This document shows positions 54,675 to 63,912 of a stretch of 63,912 nt of DNA, in pieces. The notes under the pieces are model-generated. The model had not been told where the DNA came from. It made no database searches and worked only from the letters and a program-made list of their open reading frames with translations. A program made the position numbers and the translations under genes. Location: positions 1 to 63,912 of the forward strand of contig QCLN01000006.1 in NCBI GenBank assembly GCA_003214525.1, written 5' to 3'. The stretch's first letter is position 1, and every line of letters begins with the position of its first letter. Origin of the DNA: Pelagibacteraceae bacterium AG-414-M23. GTDB taxonomy: Bacteria; Pseudomonadota; Alphaproteobacteria; Pelagibacterales; Pelagibacteraceae.

Positions 54675-54917
54675 ATGCCACAAATTGGCTGGTTAGAAAT
54701 TTTAATTATCATTTCAATAGCCATTATAGTGGTTGGTCCAAAGGATTTTCCTATTATGTTAAAAAAAGTTGGCAGCTGGATCGGATCAGTTAAAAGATAC
54801 GTTTCAAATATTCAAAATGAAGTTTCTTCTATAGAGGATGAAGCTAAAAATATTAATGATATTTCTGAAAATAAAAAAAACCATAAAACAGACATAAGTG
54901 GGAAAAATGACACCTGA
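54675..54917 (+). CDS. tatB: Sec-independent protein translocase subunit TatB
   Basis: Works with TatC to bind twin-arginine signal peptides. 80 residues: MPQIGWLEILIIISIAIIVVG membrane helix with conserved Glu8, GPKDFP hinge, and an amphipathic helix with a charged tail. It is much shorter than E. coli TatB (171) but keeps the functional N-terminal part. It lies 5 bases after tatA and overlaps tatC. Confidence 0.93.
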   Translation: MPQIGWLEILIIISIAIIVVGPKDFPIMLKKVGSWIGSVKRYVSNIQNEVSSIEDEAKNINDISENKKNHKTDISGKNDT

Positions 54918-55686
54918 TAAAGAAACAAATTTTATAAGTCATTTAACAGAACTACGGCAAAGGCTTATTAACTCATTGGTTTGTTTAATAGTTCTATTTA
55001 TTGTTTGTTATATTTTTTCAGAATATATTTATGGTTTTTTAGTTGAACCATATGCCAATGCAGTAAAAGATGATGGTGTGGAAAGAAGATTAATCTTCAC
55101 AGCTTTACAAGAGACATTTCTTACTTATTTAAAAGTTTCATTTTTTGCAGCTTTTTTTGCAACAAGCCCATTTATTCTTATACAATTATGGAAATTTATA
55201 GCGCCAGGACTTTATAAACATGAAAAAAAAGCTATTGTTCCTTATTTAGTTTTAACACCAGTATTGTTTTTGTTAGGAGGAATGCTTGTTTATTATTTAA
55301 TCATGCCTCTTGCTATTAAATTCTTTCTTTCATTCGAAAGTATAGGGTTAAGTACAAGTTTGCCAATTCAATTAGAAGCAAAAGTCAACGAGTATTTATC
55401 ATTAGTAATGAAATTAATTTTTGCATTTGGTTTAAGTTTCCAGTTACCAATAGTGCTTAGCTTGCTAGCCAGGATTGGCTTAATAGATTCAAAATTTTTA
55501 AAAGAAAGAAGAAAATATGTGGTAGTAATTATTTTTGCAGCCGCAGCCATTCTTACGCCTCCTGATCCAATCACACAAATTGGTTTAGGAATACCTCTTT
55601 TATTATTATATGAATTATCTATATTGTCTGTTGGTATAATTGAATCTAGAAATTTAAAACGAGAAAGAAAAGAAGAAAATGCATGA
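54907..55686 (+). CDS. tatC: Sec-independent protein translocase subunit TatC
   Basis: Polytopic receptor for twin-arginine signal peptides, 259 residues with six membrane helices. The ATG at 54907 is chosen over a GTG at 54898; both overlap tatB. The N-terminal SHLTELRQRLINS with the conserved Glu, the LWKFIAPGLYKHEKK loop, FGLSFQLP with its following segment, and the TPPDPITQ turn are diagnostic. The stop overlaps serS by 8 bases. Confidence 0.96.
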   Translation: MTPDKETNFISHLTELRQRLINSLVCLIVLFIVCYIFSEYIYGFLVEPYANAVKDDGVERRLIFTALQETFLTYLKVSFFAAFFATSPFILIQLWKFIAPGLYKHEKKAIVPYLVLTPVLFLLGGMLVYYLIMPLAIKFFLSFESIGLSTSLPIQLEAKVNEYLSLVMKLIFAFGLSFQLPIVLSLLARIGLIDSKFLKERRKYVVVIIFAAAAILTPPDPITQIGLGIPLLLLYELSILSVGIIESRNLKRERKEENA

Positions 55687-56944
55687 TTTAAAATATATTA
55701 GGGAAAATTTTCAAACTTTTAAAAAAAAAATTTCTAAAAGAAACAATACTACTAATATAGATAATATTCTTGATTTAGATAAATCAAATAGAAAACTTAT
55801 TCAAGAAAGAGAAAATTTAGAAAAGCAAAAAAAAGATATATCTAAATCCAAAGATGAAAAAATGTTTCAAAAGTCAAAAGAAATTTCTTCAAAAATTAAA
55901 GAACTATTGGATGAACAGATCAAGATAAAATCTGAACTAGATAATATTCTTTCATCAGTACCAAATATTCCCCATGATGATGTCCCTAACGGAAATGATG
56001 AACAATCAAACAAAGTTATTGAATCTAAGGGAAAAATTAAAGATCAAAATTTTACAGAAAAATCTCATTATGAACTTGGTGAAAAGTTAGAAATGCTAGA
56101 CTTTGATTTAGCAACAAAAACTACTGGCTCTAGATTTGTTTTTGTTAAAGACAAATTAGCTTTGATGGAAAGAGCTTTATCAAATTTTATGTTGGATATT
56201 CACACTTCGGTAAATGGTTATATAGAAATATCACCACCTTTATTGGCTTCAGAAAACACTATGTACGGAACAGGGCAACTGCCTAAATTTGAAAATGATC
56301 AATTCGAAATCAAATTAGACAAAAAAGATGATAGAAAATTTCTTATTCCTACAGCTGAAGTTATTCTTACAAATATAGTTAAAAATAAAATTATAAAATT
56401 AAGTGAATTACCATTAAGACTTGTAGCCTCAACTGCTTGCTTTAGAAAAGAAGCTGGCAGCTATGGTAAAGATACTAAGGGAATGATACGTCAACATCAA
56501 TTTTATAAAGTTGAACTAGTTAGCATTGTTGAAAATTCGAATTGTTTAGATGAATTAGAAAGAATGACTAATTGTGCAACTATGATCTTAGACAAGTTGA
56601 AACTTCCATACAGAAAAGTTATTTTATGCACTGGTGATATGGGGTTTAGCGCAGAAAAAACATATGATATTGAGGTTTGGCTACCTTCAGAGAAAAAATA
56701 TAGAGAAATTTCAAGTTGCTCATCCTGCGGTACTTTTCAAGCTCGAAGAATGAATTCTAGATATAAAAATTCTAAAAACGAAAATATGTTTACTGGAACA
56801 TTAAATGGTAGCGGACTTGCAGTAGGAAGAACACTTATTGCTATAATGGAAAACTACCAACAAGAAGATGGAAGTATAATTATCCCAGATGCACTAAGAC
56901 CTTATATGAATAATTTAGAGAAAATTTCACCAATTATCGGTTGA
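55679..56944 (+). CDS. serS: Seryl-tRNA synthetase
   Basis: Class II synthetase charging tRNA-Ser, 421 residues. A long N-terminal coiled coil (about 25-100) that grips the tRNA long arm is followed by class II motif 2 (FRKEAGSYGKDTKGMIRQHQF, partly listed) and motif 3 (NGSGLAVGRTLIAIMENYQ). REISSCSSCGTFQARRM is also typical. surE and pcm, which often follow serS in this neighbourhood, are missing; yajC starts 46 bases later. Confidence 0.97.
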   Translation: MHDLKYIRENFQTFKKKISKRNNTTNIDNILDLDKSNRKLIQERENLEKQKKDISKSKDEKMFQKSKEISSKIKELLDEQIKIKSELDNILSSVPNIPHDDVPNGNDEQSNKVIESKGKIKDQNFTEKSHYELGEKLEMLDFDLATKTTGSRFVFVKDKLALMERALSNFMLDIHTSVNGYIEISPPLLASENTMYGTGQLPKFENDQFEIKLDKKDDRKFLIPTAEVILTNIVKNKIIKLSELPLRLVASTACFRKEAGSYGKDTKGMIRQHQFYKVELVSIVENSNCLDELERMTNCATMILDKLKLPYRKVILCTGDMGFSAEKTYDIEVWLPSEKKYREISSCSSCGTFQARRMNSRYKNSKNENMFTGTLNGSGLAVGRTLIAIMENYQQEDGSIIIPDALRPYMNNLEKISPIIG

Positions 56945-56990
56945 GAAATTCAAATATTTGGTATAAAGGATTCCAGTAATCAGGAGATTT

Positions 56991-57275
56991 ATGGATTCAG
57001 GAATAGCACAATTTATACCGCTAATATTAATATTCGTAATTTTTTATTTTTTCCTAATAAGACCTCAACAAAAAAAAGTTAAAGATCATAAATTAATGGT
57101 TGATAATTTAAAAAGAGGTGACAAAGTTATTACTTCTGGAGGCATAGTAGGAACAGTTGAAAGAATTATTGATGCTGAAAAAGCTGAAGTAATAATTTCT
57201 GACAATGTAAAAGTTGAAATTGTTAAATCAACAGGCATTCAGGCATTAGTCAACAGCCATGAAGTAAAAAAATAA
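56991..57275 (+). CDS. yajC: Preprotein translocase accessory subunit YajC
   Basis: Small bitopic membrane protein that associates with SecDF. 94 residues: membrane helix (about 5-23), then RPQQKKVKDHKLMVDNLKRGDKV (partly listed) and ITSGGIVGTVERI, the family core. An AGGAG Shine-Dalgarno precedes the ATG. secD follows after 11 bases. Confidence 0.95.
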   Translation: MDSGIAQFIPLILIFVIFYFFLIRPQQKKVKDHKLMVDNLKRGDKVITSGGIVGTVERIIDAEKAEVIISDNVKVEIVKSTGIQALVNSHEVKK

Positions 57276-57286
57276 TTAAATTATAA

Positions 57287-58840
57287 GTGTTATACTTTTC
57301 TAAAATCAAAATTATAACTGTTATTTTAATTACTGTAATTTTTACATATTTTTCTTTTTCTAATTTATTTAAATTTGATGATAATTTTTTTAAAAATAAG
57401 ATAAATCTTGGATTGGATTTACAAGGTGGATCATATTTATTACTAGAAATTGACAATAAACCAATTATTTCTCAAACATTACAAAGCAAGCTCATAGATT
57501 TAAAAAAAAATTTAAATGATAAAAATTTTGGTACACGAAATTATAATATAAAAAATAACAAAATTTTCTTTGAATCTGATCCTTTTTTTATAGATCAAGT
57601 TAAAGAAGTTCTTTTGAATAAAAATAGTGATTTAAACCCATATTTTGAAAAATTTAAAACTCATCAGTATATTGTTGATAATGATGAAAATTATTTTTCA
57701 ATATATTTATCTGATTATGGAATTGTTTTATTAAATTCTTCATCTTTAGATCAAGCGGTTGAAATAGTAAGAAGAAGAGTTGATGAGACAGGTACTAATG
57801 AACCTAATATTTTAAAAAGAGGCAACAATAGAATTTTAGTTGAACTTCCAGGTTTAGATGATCCAGCAAGAATTAAATCTTTATTGGGTAAAACCGCAAA
57901 CTTAACTTTTCAATTTGTTTCTTCCAAAGAAAATGATGCTTTCGGAACTGAAATATTAAAATTTGATAACGATATTGATCAAGCTACTGTAAGCAAAAGA
58001 ATTATTTTAAATGGAGATAATCTTGTTGACGCTAAACCTGGAATGGATACGCAAAATAATGAGACTATAGTTTCTTTCACTTTAGATAGGGTAGGTGCAA
58101 AAAAATTTGGAAAAGCCACAACTAAAAATGTTGGCAAGCAATTAGCAATAATCTTGGATGGAAAAATTATAAGTGCTCCTTCAATTAGAGAGCCGATAGT
58201 TGGAGGCTCAGGTCAAATCAGTGGTGATTTTACTTTTCAAAGCGCAACTGATCTAGCTCTTTTACTAAGATCAGGTGCATTACCCGCGCCAATGAACATT
58301 ATTGAGGAAAGAACTGTCGGGCCAGACTTAGGGAAAGACTCTATAAAATCCGGAATTTTATCTCTTATAATTGGTTTTAGCTTAGTTGTTTTTTTTATGA
58401 TCTATAAATATAGATTTTTTGGTTTGATTGCTAACTTGGCATTAGTGATCAATCTATTCATACTAACAGGAGTTCTAACTTTATTTGGAGCAACCTTAAC
58501 TTTACCAGGTATTGCAGGCATAATCTTAACAGTTGGTATGGCTGTTGATGCAAATGTATTAATTTTTGAAAGAATAAAAGAAGAAATTAAAATAGAAAAT
58601 AACCAAATAATAGCTTTTGACAGCGGTTACGTTAAGTCAAGAACTGCCATTATAGATGCAAACATAACAACATTGATTGCCGCAATAATATTATTTTTAA
58701 TGGGATCGGGACCAGTAAAAGGTTTTTCTGTTACATTAGGAATAGGTATAATAACAACATTATTCTCAGTATATTTTATTGCACGTCTATTAAGTTCGAT
58801 TTATGTAAAAGCAAACAAGGATAAACCAAAGATAATATAA
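57287..58840 (+). CDS. secD: Protein translocase subunit SecD
   Basis: RND-family subunit that uses the proton gradient to complete Sec-dependent export. 517 residues from a GTG start. One N-terminal helix (about 6-24), the LGLDLQGGSYLLLE motif (about 40-53), a periplasmic P1 domain (about 55-340) with RRRVDETGTNEPNI and LPGLDDPARIK, and a C-terminal five-helix block with GMAVDANVLIFERIKEE. The length is shorter than E. coli SecD (615) but typical for alphaproteobacteria. secF follows after one base. Confidence 0.97.
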   Translation: MLYFSKIKIITVILITVIFTYFSFSNLFKFDDNFFKNKINLGLDLQGGSYLLLEIDNKPIISQTLQSKLIDLKKNLNDKNFGTRNYNIKNNKIFFESDPFFIDQVKEVLLNKNSDLNPYFEKFKTHQYIVDNDENYFSIYLSDYGIVLLNSSSLDQAVEIVRRRVDETGTNEPNILKRGNNRILVELPGLDDPARIKSLLGKTANLTFQFVSSKENDAFGTEILKFDNDIDQATVSKRIILNGDNLVDAKPGMDTQNNETIVSFTLDRVGAKKFGKATTKNVGKQLAIILDGKIISAPSIREPIVGGSGQISGDFTFQSATDLALLLRSGALPAPMNIIEERTVGPDLGKDSIKSGILSLIIGFSLVVFFMIYKYRFFGLIANLALVINLFILTGVLTLFGATLTLPGIAGIILTVGMAVDANVLIFERIKEEIKIENNQIIAFDSGYVKSRTAIIDANITTLIAAIILFLMGSGPVKGFSVTLGIGIITTLFSVYFIARLLSSIYVKANKDKPKII

Positions 58841-58841
58841 A

Positions 58842-59741
58842 ATGAATACTATTCAATTTAATAGATTCTATAAACATTTCGGCTTTTTTTCAGTTATATT
58901 AATCGTTACATCTTTGTCTTTTCTTTTCTTTAAAGGTTTAAATTATGGAGTTGATTTTAAAGGTGGAACATTAATTGAAATTAGACTTGAAACATCAGAT
59001 CATTCAGTTTCTAAAGTAAGAGATGTTTTTAATAAATCAAATTTATCAAATTTAACAGTTAAAAATTTTGGTAACGATAAAGATTATATAATTAAATTTG
59101 AAAAACAAAATTTAAATAATCCTGAATTTATAAACAATCTTAAAGTCGAAGTTTCTAAATCTTTTCCTGATATAAATTTTAGAAGAGTAGAAAATGTTGG
59201 ACCAAAAGTTAGTTCTGAACTTTTAAAATCTGGCATGATAGCTATATCACTATCATTAGCTGCAATGTTGTTTTATATCTGGATTAGGTTCGAATGGCAA
59301 TTTAGCTTAGGTGCCATAGTTGCTTTATTTCATGATGTAATTATTACACTAGGCATCTTTTCATTTTTATCTTTAGAAATTAATTTATCAATTGTTGCGG
59401 CAGTTCTAACAATAGTGGGATACTCGATGAATGATACTGTTGTTATTTTTGATAGAGTTCGTGATAATCTTAGAAAGTACATTGAATTGAATATTAACGA
59501 TTTAACAAATCAATCTATTAACGAAACCTTATCTAGAACTATTTTAACATCTGTAACTACACTTTTAGCTTTATTATCAATTTTTTTTCTTGGTGGAGAA
59601 ATTTTAAGAGGATTTTCTTTCGCAATGATAATGGGAGTTATAATTGGAACTTACTCGTCTATATATATTGCCAATCCTATACTGATAAAACTAAATGTAA
59701 ATCACTTCACTATTGTAAAAAAAGAAGAAGATAAAAATTAA
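58842..59741 (+). CDS. secF: Protein translocase subunit SecF
   Basis: Partner of SecD, 299 residues with six membrane helices. Motifs: FKGLNYGVDFKGGTLIEI (about 30-47), RRVENVGPKVSSEL, the RFEWQFSLGAIVALFHDV segment, and VGYSMNDTVVIFDRVRDN with its conserved Asp residues. It ends the argS-secF run and overlaps the convergent urate-oxidase-like gene by 4 bases. Confidence 0.97.
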   Translation: MNTIQFNRFYKHFGFFSVILIVTSLSFLFFKGLNYGVDFKGGTLIEIRLETSDHSVSKVRDVFNKSNLSNLTVKNFGNDKDYIIKFEKQNLNNPEFINNLKVEVSKSFPDINFRRVENVGPKVSSELLKSGMIAISLSLAAMLFYIWIRFEWQFSLGAIVALFHDVIITLGIFSFLSLEINLSIVAAVLTIVGYSMNDTVVIFDRVRDNLRKYIELNINDLTNQSINETLSRTILTSVTTLLALLSIFFLGGEILRGFSFAMIMGVIIGTYSSIYIANPILIKLNVNHFTIVKKEEDKN

Positions 59742-60343
59742 TATAAATTTTGAGCTGCTACCATCGATAATAGCATTGGCAATGAAAGCAAAGTATTTGC
59801 TCTTGAAAACAGCATTGCGGTTTTTGCAGATTTTGCTTTTGTATCAGGATCTGAATCTACAATTCCCAAAGCTCTTTTTTGGTTCGGCCATATAATAAAC
59901 CAAACATTAAATGCCATAATTAACCCTAGCCACATTCCTACACCAATAGCAGTACTTTTTCCGCCACCAGATGTTATTCCTAATGTCATGGCATCATGAA
60001 CATACCCATTAATATAAGCTAAAATTAAACCTGATAAAATTGTAAATAACGCAGCCCATCTAAACCAAAATAGAGCGGCTGGTGCTATAACTTTACCAAT
60101 AGCAGGTTTTTGTTCATCAGGGATTTTTGCCATGTTGGGAATTTGCACGAAGTTAAAGTACCACAATAAGCCTATCCACATTATTCCTACAATCACATGT
60201 ATATATCTAAATAACCAACTCCAAAAAAGTCTATCAATATCGAATCCACCATTTAAAAAATAAAGCCCTAGAAACAATATTACCGCTAAAGCTAAAGAAA
60301 AATGAATAGTTTTAGATAAAGATTGAAGGATTCCTGTCATCAC
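59738..60343 (-). CDS. Membrane protein of the urate oxidase N-terminal (PuuD-like) family
   Basis: 201 residues with about five hydrophobic segments: FSLALAVILFLGLYFL (about 14-29), RYIHVIVGIMWIGLLWYFNFVQIP (about 46-69), WAALFTILSGLILAYI, a glycine-rich turn and WLGLIMAFNVWFIIWPNQKRAL, then a C-terminal helix. The second and fourth match the urate_ox_N membrane domain, with His49 and the FNVWFIIWP segment. PuuD proteins of about 420 residues add a cytochrome c domain; it is absent here and no purine genes are adjacent. Urate oxidation is therefore not supported; a haem- or quinone-linked membrane role is only a guess. Confidence 0.75.
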   Translation of the reverse strand: MMTGILQSLSKTIHFSLALAVILFLGLYFLNGGFDIDRLFWSWLFRYIHVIVGIMWIGLLWYFNFVQIPNMAKIPDEQKPAIGKVIAPAALFWFRWAALFTILSGLILAYINGYVHDAMTLGITSGGGKSTAIGVGMWLGLIMAFNVWFIIWPNQKRALGIVDSDPDTKAKSAKTAMLFSRANTLLSLPMLLSMVAAQNLY

Positions 60344-60366
60344 TATTTATACAATGAAATGTATGT

Positions 60367-63243
60367 TTAGGCAATTTTTTTATATTTAGAAAGTAACAAA
60401 GGTGCTAAAAATTTACCTGTATAGCTCGCATTAATCTTCACCAAATCTTCAGGCTTACCTTCGCCAATAATTTCGCCTCCTTTTATACCACCATCTGGGC
60501 CTATATCTATTATATGATCAGCTGTTTTAATTACATCAAGATTGTGTTCAATAACTATTACTGTGTTTCCTATTGCGGCAAAAGTGTGCAATATTTCCAA
60601 TAATTTTTTTATGTCATGTTGATGCAATCCTGTTGTTGGTTCATCTAAAATATAAACAGTTCTACCAGTTGATCTTTTTGAAAGTTCTTTAGCAAGTTTT
60701 ATTCTTTGAGCCTCTCCACCAGATAGTGTTGTAGCTTGTTGACCTATTTTAATATATCCTAGTCCTACTTTCTTTAAAGTAAGTAATTTTCCTCTTATAG
60801 TGTTTATGTTTTCAAAAAAATCACAACCATCATCAACAGTCATATTTAAAACATCAGAAATATTTTTACCTTTAAATTTAATTTCTAAGGTTTCTCTATT
60901 ATATCTAGTACCTTTACACTCGTCACATGTAATATACACATCTGGAAGAAAATGCATTTCGTATGTAATCACTCCATCTCCTTCACAAGCTTCGCATCTT
61001 CCACCTTTTACATTAAAAGAAAATCTGCCAGGTTTATAACCTCTGCTTTTTGATTCAGGCAAATTTGTAAACCAATCTCTAATTGGTCCAAAAGCTCCTG
61101 TATATGTTGCAGGATTAGATCTTGGTGTTCGACCAATAGGTGATTGATCAATATCTATGATTTTATCGATAAACTCAGTTCCTTTAATTCCTTTAAAAGG
61201 TAGAGGGATTTTTCTTGATTTATTATTATTTAGGTAAAGATTTAATGCATTAAAAAGTGTTTGCAATATTAGAGTAGATTTGCCACTTCCAGATACACCT
61301 GTTACACATGTAAATGAACCAAGTGGTATTTTTAAATTGACATTTTTTAAATTGTTACCTGATGCTTTTAAAATTTCCAAATACTTTCCATTTTTTGCCA
61401 TTCTTCTATTTTTAGGAATAGGAATAAAACTTTTGTTAGATAAATATCTTCCAGTTATACTTTGATCATTTTTTTTAATTTCATCACACGTTCCTTCAGC
61501 AACAATTTCACCACCTTTATTACCAGCCTCAGGTCCAAGATCAATAATATGATCAGAATTTTCCATAGTTTCAGTATCGTGTTCTACAACTATTACTGTA
61601 TTTCCAAGATCTCTTAATCTTTTAAGAGCATCAATTAATTTAATATTATCTTTTTGATGTAATCCAATCGATGGTTCATCTAAAACATACAAAACTCCCG
61701 TTAATCCAGATCCTATTTGCGAAGCCAATCTTATTCTCTGAGACTCCCCACCAGATAAAGTTCCAGATTCTCTAGAAAGCGTCAAATAATCTAATCCTAC
61801 ATTTAGTAAGAAATTTAACCTTTCGATAATTTCTTTTAGTATATGTTGGGCTATCTTTATTCTTGTGGAATCTAATTTTTCATCCAAAGATAAAAACCAT
61901 TCTTTTGCTTCTAAGATTGATTTTTCAGTTACTTGACTGATATTAAAATCGTTAATTTTAACGCATAGAGCTTCATCTTTTAATCTATAACCGTTACATT
62001 TTTCACATTTTGTATCTGATTGATATTGAGATATTTCTTCTCTTTTCCAATCACTATCAGTTTCTAAATAACGTCTCTCTAAATTATTTATAACACCTTC
62101 AAATGTTTTTTTATGTGAGTATTTCTCGTATCCATCATCATAAGTAAATTTTATTTCCTCATCATCAGAACCGTATAAAATTATATCTTTTATTTTTTTA
62201 GGCAAATCTTTCCATTTATCATGTAAGGAAAATTTGTAATGTTTAGATAAAGAAGCTAGCGTTTGCACATAATATAATGTTGAAGATTTCGACCACGGTT
62301 CAATTACCCCATCAATAATAGATTTTTTTTCATCCGAAATGACCAGTTTTGGGTCAACATTTAATTTAATTCCAATTCCCTCGCACTCCTCACATGCACC
62401 ATATGGACTATTAAATGAAAATAATCGTGGTTCAATTTCTTCAATTGTAAATCCACTTTCTGGACAAGCAAATTTTGTAGAAAAAATTATTTTTTCAAGT
62501 TTTCTAAATTGTTTTGGTAGTGTTTCATCTTCATATTCAACAAACAATAGACCATTTGATAAATTAATAGCTGTTTCAACAGACTCTGCAAGTCTGTTTC
62601 CTAGTGAAGAATTTATGATAATTCTATCTACAAGTATAGAGATATCGTGTTTTATTTTTTTGTTTAGTTCTGGGGCTTTATCAATTTCATAAATTTTGTT
62701 GTCTATTTGAATTTTTCTAAATCCTCGTTTTTTTAACAATAGAATTTCTTTTTTATATTCTCCTTTTCGTCCTCTAACTACTGGTGCATAAAGATATATA
62801 GTAGATTTTTTTGGTAGTTCTTTGATTCTATCAACAATTTGGCTTATTGTTTGAGACTCGATTGGTTTACCTGTGAAAGGCGAATACGGAATACCAACTC
62901 TTGCAAAAAGAACCCTCATGTAATCATAAATTTCTGTAACTGTAGCGACTGTTGATCTTGGATTTTTGGATGTATTTTTTTGTTCTATAGATATAGCTGG
63001 ACTAAGACCTTCAATGAAATCAACATTTGGTTTTTTCATTTTGTCCAAAAATTGCCTTGCGTATGAAGAAAGGCTTTCAACATATCTTCGCTGACCTTCC
63101 GCATATATAGTGTCAAATGCTAAAGAAGACTTTCCAGAACCTGAGAGTCCCGTTATGACAATAAATTTATCCTTAGGAATCTCTAAAGATAAGTTCTTTA
63201 AATTGTGCTCTTTTGCACCTTTTATAACGATCTTTTTAAGCAT
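60367..63243 (-). CDS. uvrA: UvrABC excinuclease subunit A
   Basis: Damage-recognising ATPase of nucleotide excision repair, 958 residues. Two ABC modules: Walker [14 protein letters not shown] (about 31-43) and [11 protein letters not shown] (about 640-650), signatures [14 protein letters not shown] and [14 protein letters not shown], and Walker [11 protein letters not shown] and [10 protein letters not shown]. Zinc-binding cysteine sets are in [13 protein letters not shown] and in CEACEGDG with CDECKG. It is divergent from ssb across an 80-base gap; no LexA box is visible there although both genes are SOS-controlled in many bacteria. Confidence 0.98.
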   Translation of the reverse strand: MLKKIVIKGAKEHNLKNLSLEIPKDKFIVITGLSGSGKSSLAFDTIYAEGQRRYVESLSSYARQFLDKMKKPNVDFIEGLSPAISIEQKNTSKNPRSTVATVTEIYDYMRVLFARVGIPYSPFTGKPIESQTISQIVDRIKELPKKSTIYLYAPVVRGRKGEYKKEILLLKKRGFRKIQIDNKIYEIDKAPELNKKIKHDISILVDRIIINSSLGNRLAESVETAINLSNGLLFVEYEDETLPKQFRKLEKIIFSTKFACPESGFTIEEIEPRLFSFNSPYGACEECEGIGIKLNVDPKLVISDEKKSIIDGVIEPWSKSSTLYYVQTLASLSKHYKFSLHDKWKDLPKKIKDIILYGSDDEEIKFTYDDGYEKYSHKKTFEGVINNLERRYLETDSDWKREEISQYQSDTKCEKCNGYRLKDEALCVKINDFNISQVTEKSILEAKEWFLSLDEKLDSTRIKIAQHILKEIIERLNFLLNVGLDYLTLSRESGTLSGGESQRIRLASQIGSGLTGVLYVLDEPSIGLHQKDNIKLIDALKRLRDLGNTVIVVEHDTETMENSDHIIDLGPEAGNKGGEIVAEGTCDEIKKNDQSITGRYLSNKSFIPIPKNRRMAKNGKYLEILKASGNNLKNVNLKIPLGSFTCVTGVSGSGKSTLILQTLFNALNLYLNNNKSRKIPLPFKGIKGTEFIDKIIDIDQSPIGRTPRSNPATYTGAFGPIRDWFTNLPESKSRGYKPGRFSFNVKGGRCEACEGDGVITYEMHFLPDVYITCDECKGTRYNRETLEIKFKGKNISDVLNMTVDDGCDFFENINTIRGKLLTLKKVGLGYIKIGQQATTLSGGEAQRIKLAKELSKRSTGRTVYILDEPTTGLHQHDIKKLLEILHTFAAIGNTVIVIEHNLDVIKTADHIIDIGPDGGIKGGEIIGEGKPEDLVKINASYTGKFLAPLLLSKYKKIA

Positions 63244-63323
63244 TATTTAGTTGCTTTAGATTAATAAAATTAATATTCAAGGTAAAATGTGGTATATTAA
63301 AAAATCATTAAATAACTAATTTT

Positions 63324-63779
63324 ATGGCAGGAAGTTTAAATAAAGTTCAATTAATTGGAAGACTAGGGGCAGATCCTGATGTTAAACAAATGGTAAATGG
63401 AAAAAGTGTCGCTAGATTAAGTTTGGCCACTAGCCAAACTTGGAAAGATAAAAATACAGGTGAAAAAAAAGAAAAAACAGAATGGCACCGCATAGTTGTA
63501 TTTAATGAAGGTCTTGTTAATGTTGTTCAACAATACCTAAAAAAAGGAGCACAAATTTATATAGAAGGTCAGTTATCTACTAGAAAATGGAAAGATGAAC
63601 AAACTGGGCAAGACAAATATTCTACGGAAATATTATTGCAAGGATATAACTCAACTTTAACAATGTTAGGTGGTTCTAATTCCAATAATTTAACTGGATC
63701 TAGCTCAAATAAAAATAATGATTTTGACCAAACTAATCAGCAAAGTAGCAGTGATTTAGACGACGAAATTCCCTTTTAA
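63324..63779 (+). CDS. ssb: Single-stranded DNA-binding protein
   Basis: Tetrameric protein coating ssDNA in replication, repair and recombination. 151 residues: OB-fold (about 1-110) with [26 protein letters not shown] and [12 protein letters not shown] flexible Asn/Ser/Gln-rich linker leads to the acidic tip DDEIPF, which recruits partner proteins. Its TAA overlaps the gyrA ATG (TAATG); uvrA-ssb-gyrA is a conserved alphaproteobacterial order. Confidence 0.97.
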   Translation: MAGSLNKVQLIGRLGADPDVKQMVNGKSVARLSLATSQTWKDKNTGEKKEKTEWHRIVVFNEGLVNVVQQYLKKGAQIYIEGQLSTRKWKDEQTGQDKYSTEILLQGYNSTLTMLGGSNSNNLTGSSSNKNNDFDQTNQQSSSDLDDEIPF

Positions 63780-63912
63780 TGAAAAATGATCAATCAGTAG
63801 AAGTTAATAAATCTAAAGTAAGTCCTATTTCAATGTATGATGAAATGAGCTCATCATATTTGTCTTATGCTATGAGCGTTATCATTAGCAGAGCTTTACC
63901 AGATATAAGAGA
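63779..63912 (+). CDS. gyrA: DNA gyrase subunit A, 5' part (partial at window end)
   Basis: The frame opened by the ATG at 63779, overlapping the ssb stop by one base, encodes 44 residues before the window ends. After about 17 variable residues it reads [19 protein letters not shown] followed by SRALPDIR, the highly conserved GyrA/ParC N-terminus. The ssb context favours gyrA over parC. The rest of the gene lies outside the window. Confidence 0.93.
   Translation, partial: MKNDQSVEVNKSKVSPISMYDEMSSSYLSYAMSVIISRALPDIR

Noticed and set aside
1..63912. CRISPR arrays, insertion sequences, prophage or defence islands
   Set aside because: No regularly spaced repeats, transposase, integrase, capsid, restriction-modification or Cas-like proteins were seen; every long frame matches a core family except the small protein at 51779.

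Overview
This window is one continuous piece of a very AT-rich, extremely gene-dense alphaproteobacterial chromosome, and the best reading is SAR11 (Pelagibacterales, a 'Candidatus Pelagibacter'-like cell). The reasons are the strong A+T bias by eye, Lys/Asn/Ile-rich proteins, gene overlaps of 1-20 bases (TAATG, ATGA), no non-coding stretch longer than about 130 bases, shortened versions of several proteins, and a gene order that follows the old alphaproteobacterial order with genes cut out. I see no mobile elements, prophage, CRISPR arrays or foreign-looking islands.

Layout. (1) 1-13855, plus strand: the 3' part of dnaE, then an rpsB leader and rpsB-tsf-frr-uppS-cdsA-dxr-bamA-skp-fabZ-lpxD-lpxA-lpxI-lpxB, which joins translation factors to isoprenoid, phospholipid, outer-membrane and lipid A synthesis. 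pyrH and rseP, normally inside this run, are absent. (2) 13835-21229, minus strand: ppiD-like chaperone, trpE-trpG-trpD-trpC, lexA with its own SOS box, and gltX. (3) 21291-29801: tpiA-secG-pyrG-kdsA-eno-ftsB-lipA and a Coq10/RatA-family gene on plus, meeting pncC, pgpA and ispDF on minus. kdsA is interrupted by a one-base frameshift in a T run. (4) 29839-40922: the NtrY/NtrX two-component pair, the TrkA/TrkH potassium system, tRNA-Arg, a complete glutamate/aspartate-type ABC importer (binding protein, two permeases, ATPase) and a small XRE-type regulator. This stretch links a nitrogen/redox-type sensor with potassium and acidic amino-acid uptake. (5) 40927-47795: tRNA-Asn, tRNA-Cys, valS, ilvD, a mannose-1-phosphate guanylyltransferase and an Ldh_2-family dehydrogenase. 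(6) 47787-59741: xthA and erpA (minus), then dgt-argS-(small membrane protein)-nagZ-scpA-scpB-tatA-tatB-tatC-serS-yajC-secD-secF, holding both the Tat and SecDF export systems. (7) 59738-63912: a membrane protein of the urate-oxidase N-terminal family and uvrA (minus), then ssb and the start of gyrA.

The most noteworthy items are regulatory or reductive rather than a new multi-gene system: a structured RNA candidate ahead of rpsB; two adjacent perfect inverted repeats just ahead of the amino-acid binding protein gene, with an intrinsic terminator just after it; an NtrX without the sigma54-contacting GAFTGA loop next to an NtrY without a PAS domain; the frameshifted kdsA; a PpiD without its parvulin domain; and a membrane stub where a SPOR-domain protein usually sits. 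I did not find convincing evidence of an undescribed defence, biosynthetic or mobile system. Everything was judged by eye; no database or folding program was run.
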